This document shows, in pieces, positions 55,542 to 64,000 of a stretch of DNA of 64,000 nucleotides (position 1 is the first letter of the stretch; every line of letters begins with the position of its first letter). A model generated the notes under the pieces. The model saw nothing but the letters and a program-made list of their open reading frames with translations. It searched no databases and was not told the DNA's origin. The DNA comes from Entophlyctis helioformis. Lineage: Eukaryota > Chytridiomycota > Chytridiomycetes > Chytridiales > Chytriomycetaceae. The translations under genes and the position numbers were made by a program. Location: positions 1 to 64,000 of the forward strand of contig JAHLKH010000048.1 of NCBI GenBank assembly GCA_025526915.1. The letters run 5' to 3'.

Positions 55542-57042
55542 ATGTCGTCGTTTGTGTATTCAGCGCCGGTGCCGTTCACCGTCGGGTCGTTCGACTACGT
55601 CTGCAACCAGCTGGCCCTGCCCCTGTGCACTCTGGTCGGCGACTCCAACCAGGAGCCCCTCTGCTACTCCCGCAACATCGAAATCGCCGGCACTCTTATC
55701 TTTGAGCCAGGTGAGGCCGCCGCCGCCCTGTTGGCCGATGCAGTGTTGTTGTTGCCAACAACAAGCCAGGCGGCGGGCAGCAACAGCAACAGCAGCCGTC
55801 AGCAGCAGCTACGAGGGCAGTAGCTTCTATTACGACAACAGCAGCAGCTACTACGACAACAGCAACAGCAACAGCTACCCTGAACCGCTTGCCCGCCAAC
55901 CCCTGTGGCCACCGTCGCTCTGCCGACAGCAGCAACCGTCGGACATTGCCGGCGGCACCGCTGCGTCCCCACCTCCGCCAGCCTCAGCGTTGGCAGTGCC
56001 GCTCAGCGTGCATATTGTTCTGCGTCTGTTTCGGGCGGCGCCAACGACAATGGCTGTGCCACACACGGACACAAACAGACTGCCTGCCACACACAGTCGA
56101 CTGACACACACACATGCATGCATGCGCACCAACCAACCAACAGCAACACTGGTCATCCACATTATCGCCCTCGTCATGACGGCCATCATGATCTTCCACA
56201 TCAAATCCAAGTATACTGCAGTTGGTATGGCTCCCTGGCGTTGATGGAGGAATGGACAGAGATGCCACTCTGCCCGTTCTGCGCAGACCCAATGCCGAGA
56301 CTGACATGGACGACGGACAGGCCGCAAGGAGATTGTTCTCTTCTTCTACCTCTACGCTGCAACAACCGTGCTCGAGTTCTTTGTCGTGTCAGGCATCATC
56401 CCGTCTGCATCCAGCGTCTACCCGTACTTTGTCTCGGCACATCTGTCGCTCTCGATGGCAACGCTGTGGTCGCTGTTTGTGAACGGGTTCGTGCCCTTCC
56501 AGTGGATCGAGGACGGCACCGCCCTGTCCCTCTGGGCGCTGCGCATCTCGTCCTTTTTGGTCATGGCTCTCTCGTACTTTATCAGCATCGCCACGTTCCA
56601 GAACGCCGTTGGCTTCTCCAAGGCATCCCCCAACTTTTTGTGGATCTGGTACTTTATCTTTTGCGCCGCCTTTGTCGTCATTTACATCGTCTGCCAGGTC
56701 GTCGTGGTGCTCACGACGCTCGAGGACTCGTGGCCGCTCGCCGACGTGTCGTTTGGTGTCGTCTTCTTCCTGCTCGCGCAGATGTTCAACTTTGTCTTTT
56801 CCGTTCGCATCTGTGACCTGGCCAAGCACTACGTCGACGGCATGTTCTTCGGCACCATCGCCACGCTGCTGGCCGTCATGATGGTGTACAAGTACTGGGA
56901 CTCGGTCACGAAGGAGGACTTGGAGTTCTCGGTCGGCGGCAAGATCAACAACTGGGAGATCAACGATCCGCTGCTTGGCGACTCGGCCATGGCTGCCATG
57001 TCCAAGGGCAACGACGGCTACCCCGACCAGTCCCGCTACTAA
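55542..57042 (+). CDS. CHS7: Chitin synthase export chaperone, CHS7-like
   Basis: Exons 55542-55710, 56144-56224 and 56321-57042; 323 residues in phase. Family motifs in order: VCNQLALPLCTLVGD, CYSRNIEIAGTLIFEPA, the very conserved IFHIKSKYTAVGRKEIVLFF, NGFVPFQWIEDGTALSLW, LEDSWPLADVSFGVVFF, YVDGMFFGTIATLLAVMMVY and KYWDSVTKEDLEFSVG. Seven membrane spans. It helps chitin synthase leave the ER, consistent with a chitin-walled fungus. Intron 1 (433 nt) is unusually long for this region and contains coding-like repeats. Confidence 0.93.
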
Positions 57043-57109
57043 TGTCGCTTTGACATCTCTGCTACGCTTATTGTTACTGAAATATCATCACTTTCCTGCT
57101 TTCCTCATT

Positions 57110-57482
57110 ATGATGCATCCACAGCCAGATGACGTTGAAAGGCAGCAACAGCAACAGCATACCTTCCAGCCAATGATACCCATAATGCCCATGGCGGCTG
57201 GCACACACGGCACACAGGGCACACATCCCACGGCGCAACGGCAGCACCAACGACTCAAACAGCCGTGGTTCTCCTGCTTTGCATTCAAGACCTGCTTGTC
57301 GGCTGCAATGGCTGCGTGGCTGCTGACTGTCCTGTTTGTTGTGAGTCCTGGCGTCTTGCCCCCACACACCTGCATGGCTGAGCTCACCCATGCCGCAACA
57401 GGTGTGGCAGCTGATACGGTCAGCATCGCCCGATGCAAGCCAGCCGCTCGCACAGCCAGGCAATGCAGAGCCGCCTGGATAA
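57110..57482 (+). CDS. Small spliced single-pass membrane ORF
   Basis: Exon 1 57110-57340, intron 57341-57401 (GTGAGT...GCAACAG, phase 0), exon 2 57402-57482; 103 residues. The N-terminus is Gln/His-rich (DDVERQQQQQHTFQ). There is one hydrophobic span (SAAMAAWLLTVLFVVWQLI) and a short polar tail ending NAEPPG. The strong donor and acceptor, exact phase and prompt stop favour a real gene. No homologue is recognised. It starts 67 bases after CHS7 stops, so it could also be CHS7 3'UTR. Confidence 0.4.
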
Positions 57483-57613
57483 GCACGATGGGCAGCATGG
57501 GTATAGGCTGTTGCACAAGTGCTCAGCTGAGTGCCAGCAAGAAGGAAGGATCCGTCGAGGCTAAAGTCCATGTATTGATGATAAAGAGCGGCTCATGTAC
57601 ACACACAGCGAGC

Positions 57614-58738
57614 TTACAGCCTGACGGGGTTGGTGGAGTTCGAGCTTGGGATCTCGATAATGGTCGCGCTGGACTCCTTGGTCGAGATCGTGGCATCAGC
57701 TTGGGGAGGGGAGGCAGGCTTGGCAGGCTTGGGGCCGGTCGATGTCTGCGCAAAGAGGAAGCTGGACATGAGGATGCACATGGCGGCGGCAACGAGGATC
57801 ATGTTCCAGAAGAAGCCAGCCACGTCGATGGCAGCACCAATGTTGGGAACGCCGGGCTGGGAGTTGCGGAAGCTGGGGAGCGCGTACAAGAGAGCACCGC
57901 AGACGACAATCGTCGGAGGATCGACCTTGCGTCCGCGGAGCCAGAGCGTGACCGAGACGGCGAACATGATGAGCGAGATGATCCACAGCAGAACGACAAC
58001 GAACATGGAAAAGAAGAGCGTGGTCCACGAGCGGACGATCTCGAGCTCAAAGATGGCGAACGGGAGCGCGGGCTGGAGGTCGTTGATCTTGATGTTGTTG
58101 CTGAAACCCTGGACACCGCCCGAGAAGGCGATGGCAAGAGGAGCGACCGTGGAATTGCCAATGACGGTGCTGGAGATCTCGAACACGCTCGAGTATTTGT
58201 CAAACGGGTACTTGTTGATGGTGCCGTCTGCGAACGAGATGGTCTGGTCGAACGGCTGCATCAGCTGGTTGGCAGGGAACGTCTTGACGATGCTGGCAAT
58301 GGTGAGCGAGACGGGGACGGCCAGGCGCTGGATGGGATCGGTGTCCTTGATGGGAGTCGCAAACGTGCCGTGCGGAGCCACATCAAAGTGGACCTTGTGC
58401 GGTATGTGCACAAACCGCACCCCTGTCAGCAACAGGCCGCACACTGGCAGTGGCAGGAGCACACAACGACCAACCTTGTAGTTCTGCGCAAGGGCGTCAA
58501 CAGCCGTGACCGTAGCGAGCATAAGGATGCCGTCAAACTTGGCCTCGGGCACGTTGGCGCCAGTAAGGCCAGCGGCGATGACGGCGTACGGATCGGTCGC
58601 CGTCGAGCTGTACTTGAGCGACTTGCTCTCGCCCTCCTTGTTGTTCATGACGGTGAAGATGGGCACCAGCACGATGAGGAGGACGGCAACGACTGCCAGC
58701 GTCACAAACTGCTTGATCTGGGCGGCCTTGAGCTTCAT
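57614..58738 (-). CDS. DUF4436-like membrane protein
   Basis: Exon 1 58475-58738, intron 58394-58474, exon 2 57614-58393; 347 residues. One N-terminal span (FVTLAVVAVLLIVLVPIFTV), a lumenal domain with strand-rich sequence (YPFDKYSSVFEISSTVIGNS and LQPALPFAIFELEI), then three C-terminal spans (VVVLLWIISLIMFAVSVTLW, ALPSFRNSQPGVPNIGAAID, FFWNMILVAAAMCILMSSF). The topology and RSWTTLFFSMF/SQPGVPN region fit the fungal DUF4436 family (moderate confidence). The intron is 81 nt and stop-free, so a retained form would add 27 residues. A paralogue lies at the right window edge. Confidence 0.6.
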   Translation of the reverse strand: MKLKAAQIKQFVTLAVVAVLLIVLVPIFTVMNNKEGESKSLKYSSTATDPYAVIAAGLTGANVPEAKFDGILMLATVTAVDALAQNYKVGRCVLLPLPVCGLLLTGVRFVHIPHKVHFDVAPHGTFATPIKDTDPIQRLAVPVSLTIASIVKTFPANQLMQPFDQTISFADGTINKYPFDKYSSVFEISSTVIGNSTVAPLAIAFSGGVQGFSNNIKINDLQPALPFAIFELEIVRSWTTLFFSMFVVVLLWIISLIMFAVSVTLWLRGRKVDPPTIVVCGALLYALPSFRNSQPGVPNIGAAIDVAGFFWNMILVAAAMCILMSSFLFAQTSTGPKPAKPASPPQADATISTKESSATIIEIPSSNSTNPVRL

Positions 58739-58983
58739 GTCTGCGTAGATACTGCTGGGCGGATTGTGTTGGGAGGGGGTGTGGGCGGGATGTGCGTTTT
58801 TAAACAGCAAGTGGCAGTGACAGCGAGTGGCAGAGCCGTGAATCTCCACCACTGCCTCGTGACACAAAACACTGTCATTGCCACGCGGGACACAGAATCG
58901 TCGACACACAAGAACGAAGCGCGGCACACGCCATGAGCTGTAAAGACGGCCAAGATGCTGACAGGGAGACGTCCATAATTTAT

Positions 58984-59697
58984 TCACTTGCTCTGCTTGT
59001 TGAGGAGAAGCGGCATCGTGTTCTTGTACTTTGCCCAGGTCTGATCGTTGAGCGCCAGCTCGCACTTGAAGTGCGCAATGTTGGCCATGTTGATCTCCTT
59101 GCCGGCGAGGATGCTCGTGGAGAGCACAGGGTGCACGTCGTACTCGGTGATGGGACCCTCGATAAACGTGTAGCATCGCAGAACGCACCACTCAATGTAC
59201 GGGTTGGTCTTGCCGACGGTCTTGGAAAAGTGGTGGGCAGACGCCTCGCTGTCAAGGAACGGCGTCACAAAGGCCTTGACAAGGAAGAGGACCGTCGTCT
59301 CTGGGAACCGGCGCTTGGGGTCGGTGCCGTCCGTGTTGTCGACACCTGCGGCGTTGAGCAGAATGAACTTGATGGGCCTGGCGGGCTTGGCCATCTCGAT
59401 GGCAGAGCAAACGAGCTGGCAGGCTTCGAGAACAAGGCGGGCAGGCTTGCTCGTGATGCCCTCGTGGCCCAGGCAGCAGATGACCGAGTCGCAGCCATTG
59501 ATGTGCGCAACCATGTCGGACGGGCTAATGGAGAGCACATCCTTGTGGATGATGGTCAACAATGGGTTCGAGGTGAGCGTGGCGGGCAGCTTGGCCGGCG
59601 AGCGGACAATAGCCCGGACAGAGACGCCGCGCTCGAGCAGCTGGGTGATCGTCTTCAGGCCGACTCTGCCTGATCCTCCGAGAATAAGCGCCGTCAT
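58984..59697 (-). CDS. NAD(P)-binding NmrA/SDR-like protein
   Basis: 237 residues, single exon, ATG at 59697. A Rossmann nucleotide-binding loop opens the protein (MTALILGGSGRVGLKTITQL; GGSGRVG corresponds to GxxGxxG), followed by RGVSVRAIVRSP, a typical NADP-preferring segment. Later strands are DSVICCLGHEGI and KFILLNAAGVDNTD. No YxxxK catalytic pair in the usual SDR position was seen, so it may be an atypical or redox-sensing NmrA-like member. The specific substrate is unknown. Confidence 0.75.
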   Translation of the reverse strand: MTALILGGSGRVGLKTITQLLERGVSVRAIVRSPAKLPATLTSNPLLTIIHKDVLSISPSDMVAHINGCDSVICCLGHEGITSKPARLVLEACQLVCSAIEMAKPARPIKFILLNAAGVDNTDGTDPKRRFPETTVLFLVKAFVTPFLDSEASAHHFSKTVGKTNPYIEWCVLRCYTFIEGPITEYDVHPVLSTSILAGKEINMANIAHFKCELALNDQTWAKYKNTMPLLLNKQSK

Positions 59698-59842
59698 GAT
59701 GAGCTGTGGAACGTTGTGTTGTGTTCGGTTGCGATAGGGTGTTGTATGGGTGACACAAACCAGCTTTATATTGGGTTGATTGGCGGGAAACATGCCACGT
59801 CGCGCCACGTTGTGCCACGTTGTGGCTGGTCATGGATGCTGC

Positions 59843-62800
59843 TCACCGCAGGCGAATGCATGACAGGATGTTGCTGCGAGAGCCTTGGAGCAGCCTGCTG
59901 GAATCCACAAACACTGGGCTCGAGAACAAATGGCCGCCCAGCGTCGCTTGCTGGCACGCCTTGATACGGCCGTCGTCAAGACAGTGCAGTGCCATGAGTC
60001 GTCCGCCAGTGGTTGCAGCTGCGACGAGCACGCCACGACCACTGGGCAGCGTGCACGCCGACGGGCTTGCGTACACCGGGCTGTCCGATGTCTCCGTGTG
60101 CAGAGCATGTCCGTCTGAGGCGTCCAGGATGGCCAGTCGGTTCCCATGCGAGCCAATGCAGACCAGTGTCCGCATACTTGACGCAACCAGGCACGGCGAC
60201 GAAAACACCGGCCCGTCCATGTCGTGTGTCCAGACCTGGCATTGCAAGCCATACGATCAGCTGGGCACCAGTACCACCTACCAGCAGCCTTCTTACCACT
60301 GATCCGTCGCTGCTTGACACGCAGTAAACACGCCCGTCAGTGCATCCAACAACAATCGTGCCTGTCGATGGCTCGATTGCTGGCGATGAGAAGATCGGCT
60401 TGCCGTCTGGCGACAGTGTTCGTCTCCAGGCCACAGTGCCGTCCATGCCGATCCTCGCCATCACACCGCCGAGTGTACACGCGACCACGAATCGATCGCC
60501 GCCACTCCCACCAACAGCCGGTGACGCAAACACGGCCGCTGCCATGTCCACTTGCCAAGCTGCTCTTGCCACATCAGGCGTAAAGTCGACGGCATACACG
60601 TGGCGATCGTGCGATCCAACCAGCACATATCTGCTCTGAGAGTCCAAGGCTGGCGAAGACTTGATCTGGTCGCCCGTGGCAAACGTCTTGGTCACGCTGC
60701 CGTCATCGAGCGACAGACCATACACCACCCCGTCATAGCATCCTGTCCAAGCAGCACCAGTCAATCACAGCTTGCCAGCACGCCACCAGTCACCGCCATG
60801 ATCGACTTGCCAACAATCACAAGCGGGACAGCCAGTTTGTCTGCAGACGTCCACAGGCACGCAGAGCTCTCAATCCGGTCTGGCAGCCGCTGCGTCCAGA
60901 CGCGCGATCCAGTCTCAATATCCACTGCTACGACCAGCCCCGAGTGAGACCCGACAACACACAGCTGCATGCGTCTGCTGCCAGGCTGCAGCTCAATGTC
61001 GCACACTAGCGGCGATGCGTCGATGCATTTTTCGAGATCCATGGCCCATTCGGTCGACAGAGATATAGTGTGTGTGATCGACTCGCTCGTGCGGCTGTCC
61101 AGGTTTGATGCATTCCCAACCTGCGATGCCCGACCCCATGCTCCAACGATCCGCATGCCGCCACGTTCAAGAGTCACGCGAGACACACGCTGTCGTTTTG
61201 TCGCACTTGGCGTGTCCTCGACTTGCACTTCTCGTTTTGCTGCTGTCCCACTTGCACCATCAGCACTTGCGTTGTGCACCAAGTGGCAAATCTGATCCAC
61301 AGCCTTGCCCAGTGTCGAGTTCAGCATGACGCGCATGATGCTTCACATCAGTCAGCCACACAGCAGCAGCCACTAGCGTCCAGGAACAACATCACCGCAA
61401 CTCACTCGGCCTGCATGGTCTCGGTTGCATGGGGTGCTGAATGGGACACAATCTGCGACACTATCATGGCTGCATCGAGGCTCGTGCCTCCTTGAGCAAG
61501 AAAGAACGATGCTGCTCTGTCCGAGTGTGATCCTTGCTGCAATGGCAGCTTAAGATGCTTGCGCAGCAGACTCCAAACGAATCCCTCCAAGACTGCTGGC
61601 TCGCCATTCTGCTTTGCCGTGGTTTGCTCCATGCTTGATGCCGCCATTTCAGCCAGCTTGGCGTAATCGATCTTGCCGTGCCGAGTAACCGGATAGACGT
61701 TGAGCAACTCTATCCAGTCTGGTTGGGCATAAAACGGCATGTTTTCTTGACCGTGCGTCCTTGCACGCACAACCAAGTCTTTCTCGTCACACGACGACAG
61801 ACTCGCGCGTGGCTTGATGAATGCAGCAAGGCGTCCGAGCGCGTCTGCCTTGTTTGTGGCATCGCGAATCCAGACCACTCTGTCTCGACATCCGCGTCAG
61901 CCGACACGTCAAGTCGCAGTCATCTTCTCATGCACAAAACAACTCACTCGCATCGCTCAACGCCAGGCGTCTGCTGCAGGATCCGTGCCACGCCGTCAAG
62001 ATGGATGCGATATCCAGACCGCTTGATTTGGCGGTCTCGGCGTCCAATATATGTCAAGTGCCCAGAGACAGGATCGTGGCGCACAAGATCGCCTGTCCCT
62101 CGCATCCTGCACGCATGGCTTGTTAACTGCTTGTCTGGCATCGCACTCGTGCCATGCGCCGCTCACAATACCGGCTCAGTCTCGTCTCCAATGAAGCAAA
62201 CGCGCTGTGATCCGCCAATCCACAGCTCGCCTTCAGTCGTCGCGTTTGCTTCGCTGCCCAACCAAGCAGCCGAGCCAGAGTCTGCATCCACCACAATCCT
62301 CATCTCCGTGTGTGCGAGCATGTGATGGATCGAGGCTGGCTTGTCTCGGATACTCGGATCAACGCGTGTCAGTGACGCCCACACACTGCACTCGGTCGTT
62401 CCATAAATGTTCCATGCCTCAATACGGCCGGTTCCGGCAGACCCATCACAGCCGGCCATGTCCAACAGCGCAGTCGGAAACGGCTCGCCGCCCAGCACCA
62501 GATGCCGAACGCCCGTCGCACCTGTCAATAGACTGCGACGATGAGATTCGTCAAAGCGCATCAAGAGCGACGGAGTGGTCATGAGATGCGTGACGTTTGC
62601 TTGCACCAGGCTTGCAAACAGACGCTGCGGTGTCTTGATGACTGGCTCTTGGACAACCAGCAGAGCATTTCCGGTTGACAGTGGAAGCAGCATCTCAATG
62701 AGCGATGGATCGAATGTCGGTGCCGATGCAAGTACAAACACGGCTGATCCGGCTGTCGGCACGTCCAGACGGTCTCTGCTAGGTCATGTTGTTAGGACCA

Positions 62801-63456
62801 CGAGCCTCTTGGCGAATGCCACTGCAGCACAGGTAGGCAGATGCCATGGCTGGGACGCACCGTATCTCGGCGACGTTGGTGGCGATGGACGATCGTGGCA
62901 CACGAACCAGCAGTCCGCACCCATCTGGCCGTGTTGTGCCGGACGTGCGGATGATGTATGCCAGGTCGTGGTGTGCATAGGCCGGCTCATGATCGAACCC
63001 AGCTTTGCACAGCACCACAGCAGGATGCGATCCGTGCACTCTGGGCAGCCGAGTGATCGAGGACGGCTGCGATGCTGCTGCTGCCTTGGGTTGGCCAGCA
63101 TCGTCAACGACAACGCATGCCAGGTATGGAACTGATGCGAGTGCTTGCTGCAGGGCGGTGGTGCTGCTGCTCTCATCGATGCTGCCGAGCGGAATGTAGA
63201 CAGCGCCGATACGCCAGAGTGCGAGCGCAACGACGACGAGACCCACAGAGCGGCCGAGTGCGACGCCTACGTATGAATGCCGCCCAACGCCTGCTTCTGC
63301 CAATGCTTGCTGCGTCGCCTCGACGATGCTGCTCAGCTGGCTGTAGGAGAGGGTCTGCAGCGCTGGCTCGTCTGCAGCGTATCGGACGGCAGGCAGGTCT
63401 GGCGACCATGGAAACTGCCGTGCAAGGCCGATCTGGTCCAGCGTCTCGCTGCTCAT
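59843..63456 (-). CDS. AASDH: AASDH/ACSF4-type adenylating enzyme with PQQ propeller
   Basis: Seven exons: 62861-63456, 62172-62775, 61948-62126, 61406-61879, 60787-61340, 60282-60742 and 59843-60235. They close exactly in phase at 1086 residues, the size of animal AASDH. The AMP-binding domain has YIIRTSGTTRPDG, TFDPSLIEMLLPLS, YGTTECSVWAS and the DLVRH...IGRRDRQIKRSGYRIHLD core. A carrier domain follows with GGTSLDAAMIVSQI (phosphopantetheine Ser). Then come PQQ-type repeats (GCYDGVVYGLSLDDGSV, VLVGSHDRHVYAVDF, VVGCTDGRVYCVSSSDGSVV). Animal AASDH activates beta-alanine; the substrate here is inferred. Three introns are only 44-46 nt. Confidence 0.9.
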
Positions 63457-63627
63457 CTGCTGTCGTTGCCAGAGACGTTCGGACGTTCGGACGTGACGGA
63501 TGGATGGATCGATCGATGGATGAATTGGAATCGTCACACTTGCTTTATGGCTGACAGGCAGCTCCCGAATGCCAGGGGCTGGCATCACGTCGTATAGACG
63601 CACACTTTGCGTCTCTGATTGGAGCAT

Positions 63628-64000
63628 TCAGGTCAGCGTATGCGTCGACGCCTTGACATTGCCAGGCTTGCCTCCCTCGAGATCGTTCACATCGCCTGGA
63701 GCATCAATCGCCGCGGACGACTGCACAACAATCCTGCAAGAAGCGTCGCTTGGCTTGGGAGGACTGCCGATCTTGGGTGCTGGCTTTTCGCGCCGGTACT
63801 TGACAATGTAATTGAGGATGAGCAAGAAGCCTGCCGTTGTTGGGCTTGCCGTCAGTTATTGCCGTTTGAAGCAGCCCAGCCATGAACCATTTGCACTCAC
63901 ACGCCAGCCCAGTGATGAGCATGTTCCAGAAGAAGCCGGCGACATCGGCAGTGCATCCGATGGGCGGAGCGCCAGGCTGCGAGTTTCGCAGCGCTGGCAG
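63628..64000 (-). CDS. DUF4436-like paralogue, 3' part (runs off the edge)
   Basis: Last exon 63628-63830, intron 63831-63900 (GTGAGT...GGCAG, phase 1), preceding exon 63901 to the window edge. LPALRNSQPGAPPIGCTADV then AGFFWNMLITGLA parallels LPSFRNSQPGVPNIGAAIDV and AGFFWNMILV in the gene at 57614. It then has its own span (FLLILNYIVKYRREKPAPKI) and a different acidic tail. Here the transmembrane region is split by an intron that the other copy lacks at this point. Confidence 0.7.

Noticed and set aside
57074..57571. Cys-rich minus-strand frames with a run of six Cys
   Set aside because: Antisense of GCAACAGCAACAGCA-type repeats. The Cys run is frame-dependent, and no membrane Cys-rich family pattern fits.
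56975..58936. 653-codon plus-strand open frame
   Set aside because: Begins inside CHS7 and ends antisense to the DUF4436-like gene. Only its small spliced part (57110-57482) has independent support.

Overview
This window looks like nuclear DNA of a zoosporic (flagellated) fungus, most likely a chytrid. It is GC-rich and gene-dense, with short GT-AG introns of about 44 to 430 nt. It combines a fungal chitin-synthase export chaperone (CHS7-like) with a ciliary dynein-2 intermediate chain (WDR34/DYNC2I2), and carries genes otherwise typical of animals and protists: AASDH/ACSF4, TTC39-like, MYPT-like and a BK/Slo-type channel. No species is claimed. Exon junctions were worked out by hand from splice motifs and reading phase, and most gene models close exactly in phase.

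Layout. 1-9.1 kb is a large inverted repeat: arm 1 (1 to about 3440) is the reverse complement of arm 2 (about 5550 to 9062). The loop holds an ankyrin gene and a relic of a Ca2+/H+ exchanger. Arm 2 carries intact copies of an oligopeptide transporter (OPT) and a Thr-rich orphan gene; arm 1 carries frameshifted copies of both. 11.4-14.95 kb holds a tRNA-Thr, the 3' end of a coiled-coil gene, a ricin-type lectin and an F-box/ankyrin gene. 14.6-24.1 kb holds a MARVEL-like membrane protein, an OCIA-like protein, a MENTAL-like/TTC39 fusion and two tandem secreted barrel proteins. 25.5-38.0 kb holds a CAMK-like kinase, a second identical tRNA-Thr, an NTF2-like/Jupiter-like protein, a PP1-docking ankyrin protein, a ubiquitin-like tail-anchored protein and a BSP metallopeptidase fused to ricin lectin repeats.

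38.08-42.85 kb is a second copy of 12.01-14.95 kb. In it the lectin gene is broken by a rearranged Ty3/gypsy remnant, and a 146-bp MITE-like insertion carries a tRNA-like segment. 42.9-64 kb is mostly single-copy housekeeping: a Slo-type channel with an unusual selectivity filter, an F-box/LRR protein, mitochondrial ribosomal protein mL38, a DUF427 protein, DYNC2I2 and CHS7 on a divergent promoter, a small spliced membrane ORF, two DUF4436-like proteins, an NAD(P)-binding protein and AASDH.

There is no operon logic. The recurring themes are segmental duplication (inverted and direct), lectin and ankyrin families as the duplicated cargo, and many apparent single-base deletions, which may be real decay or assembly error.
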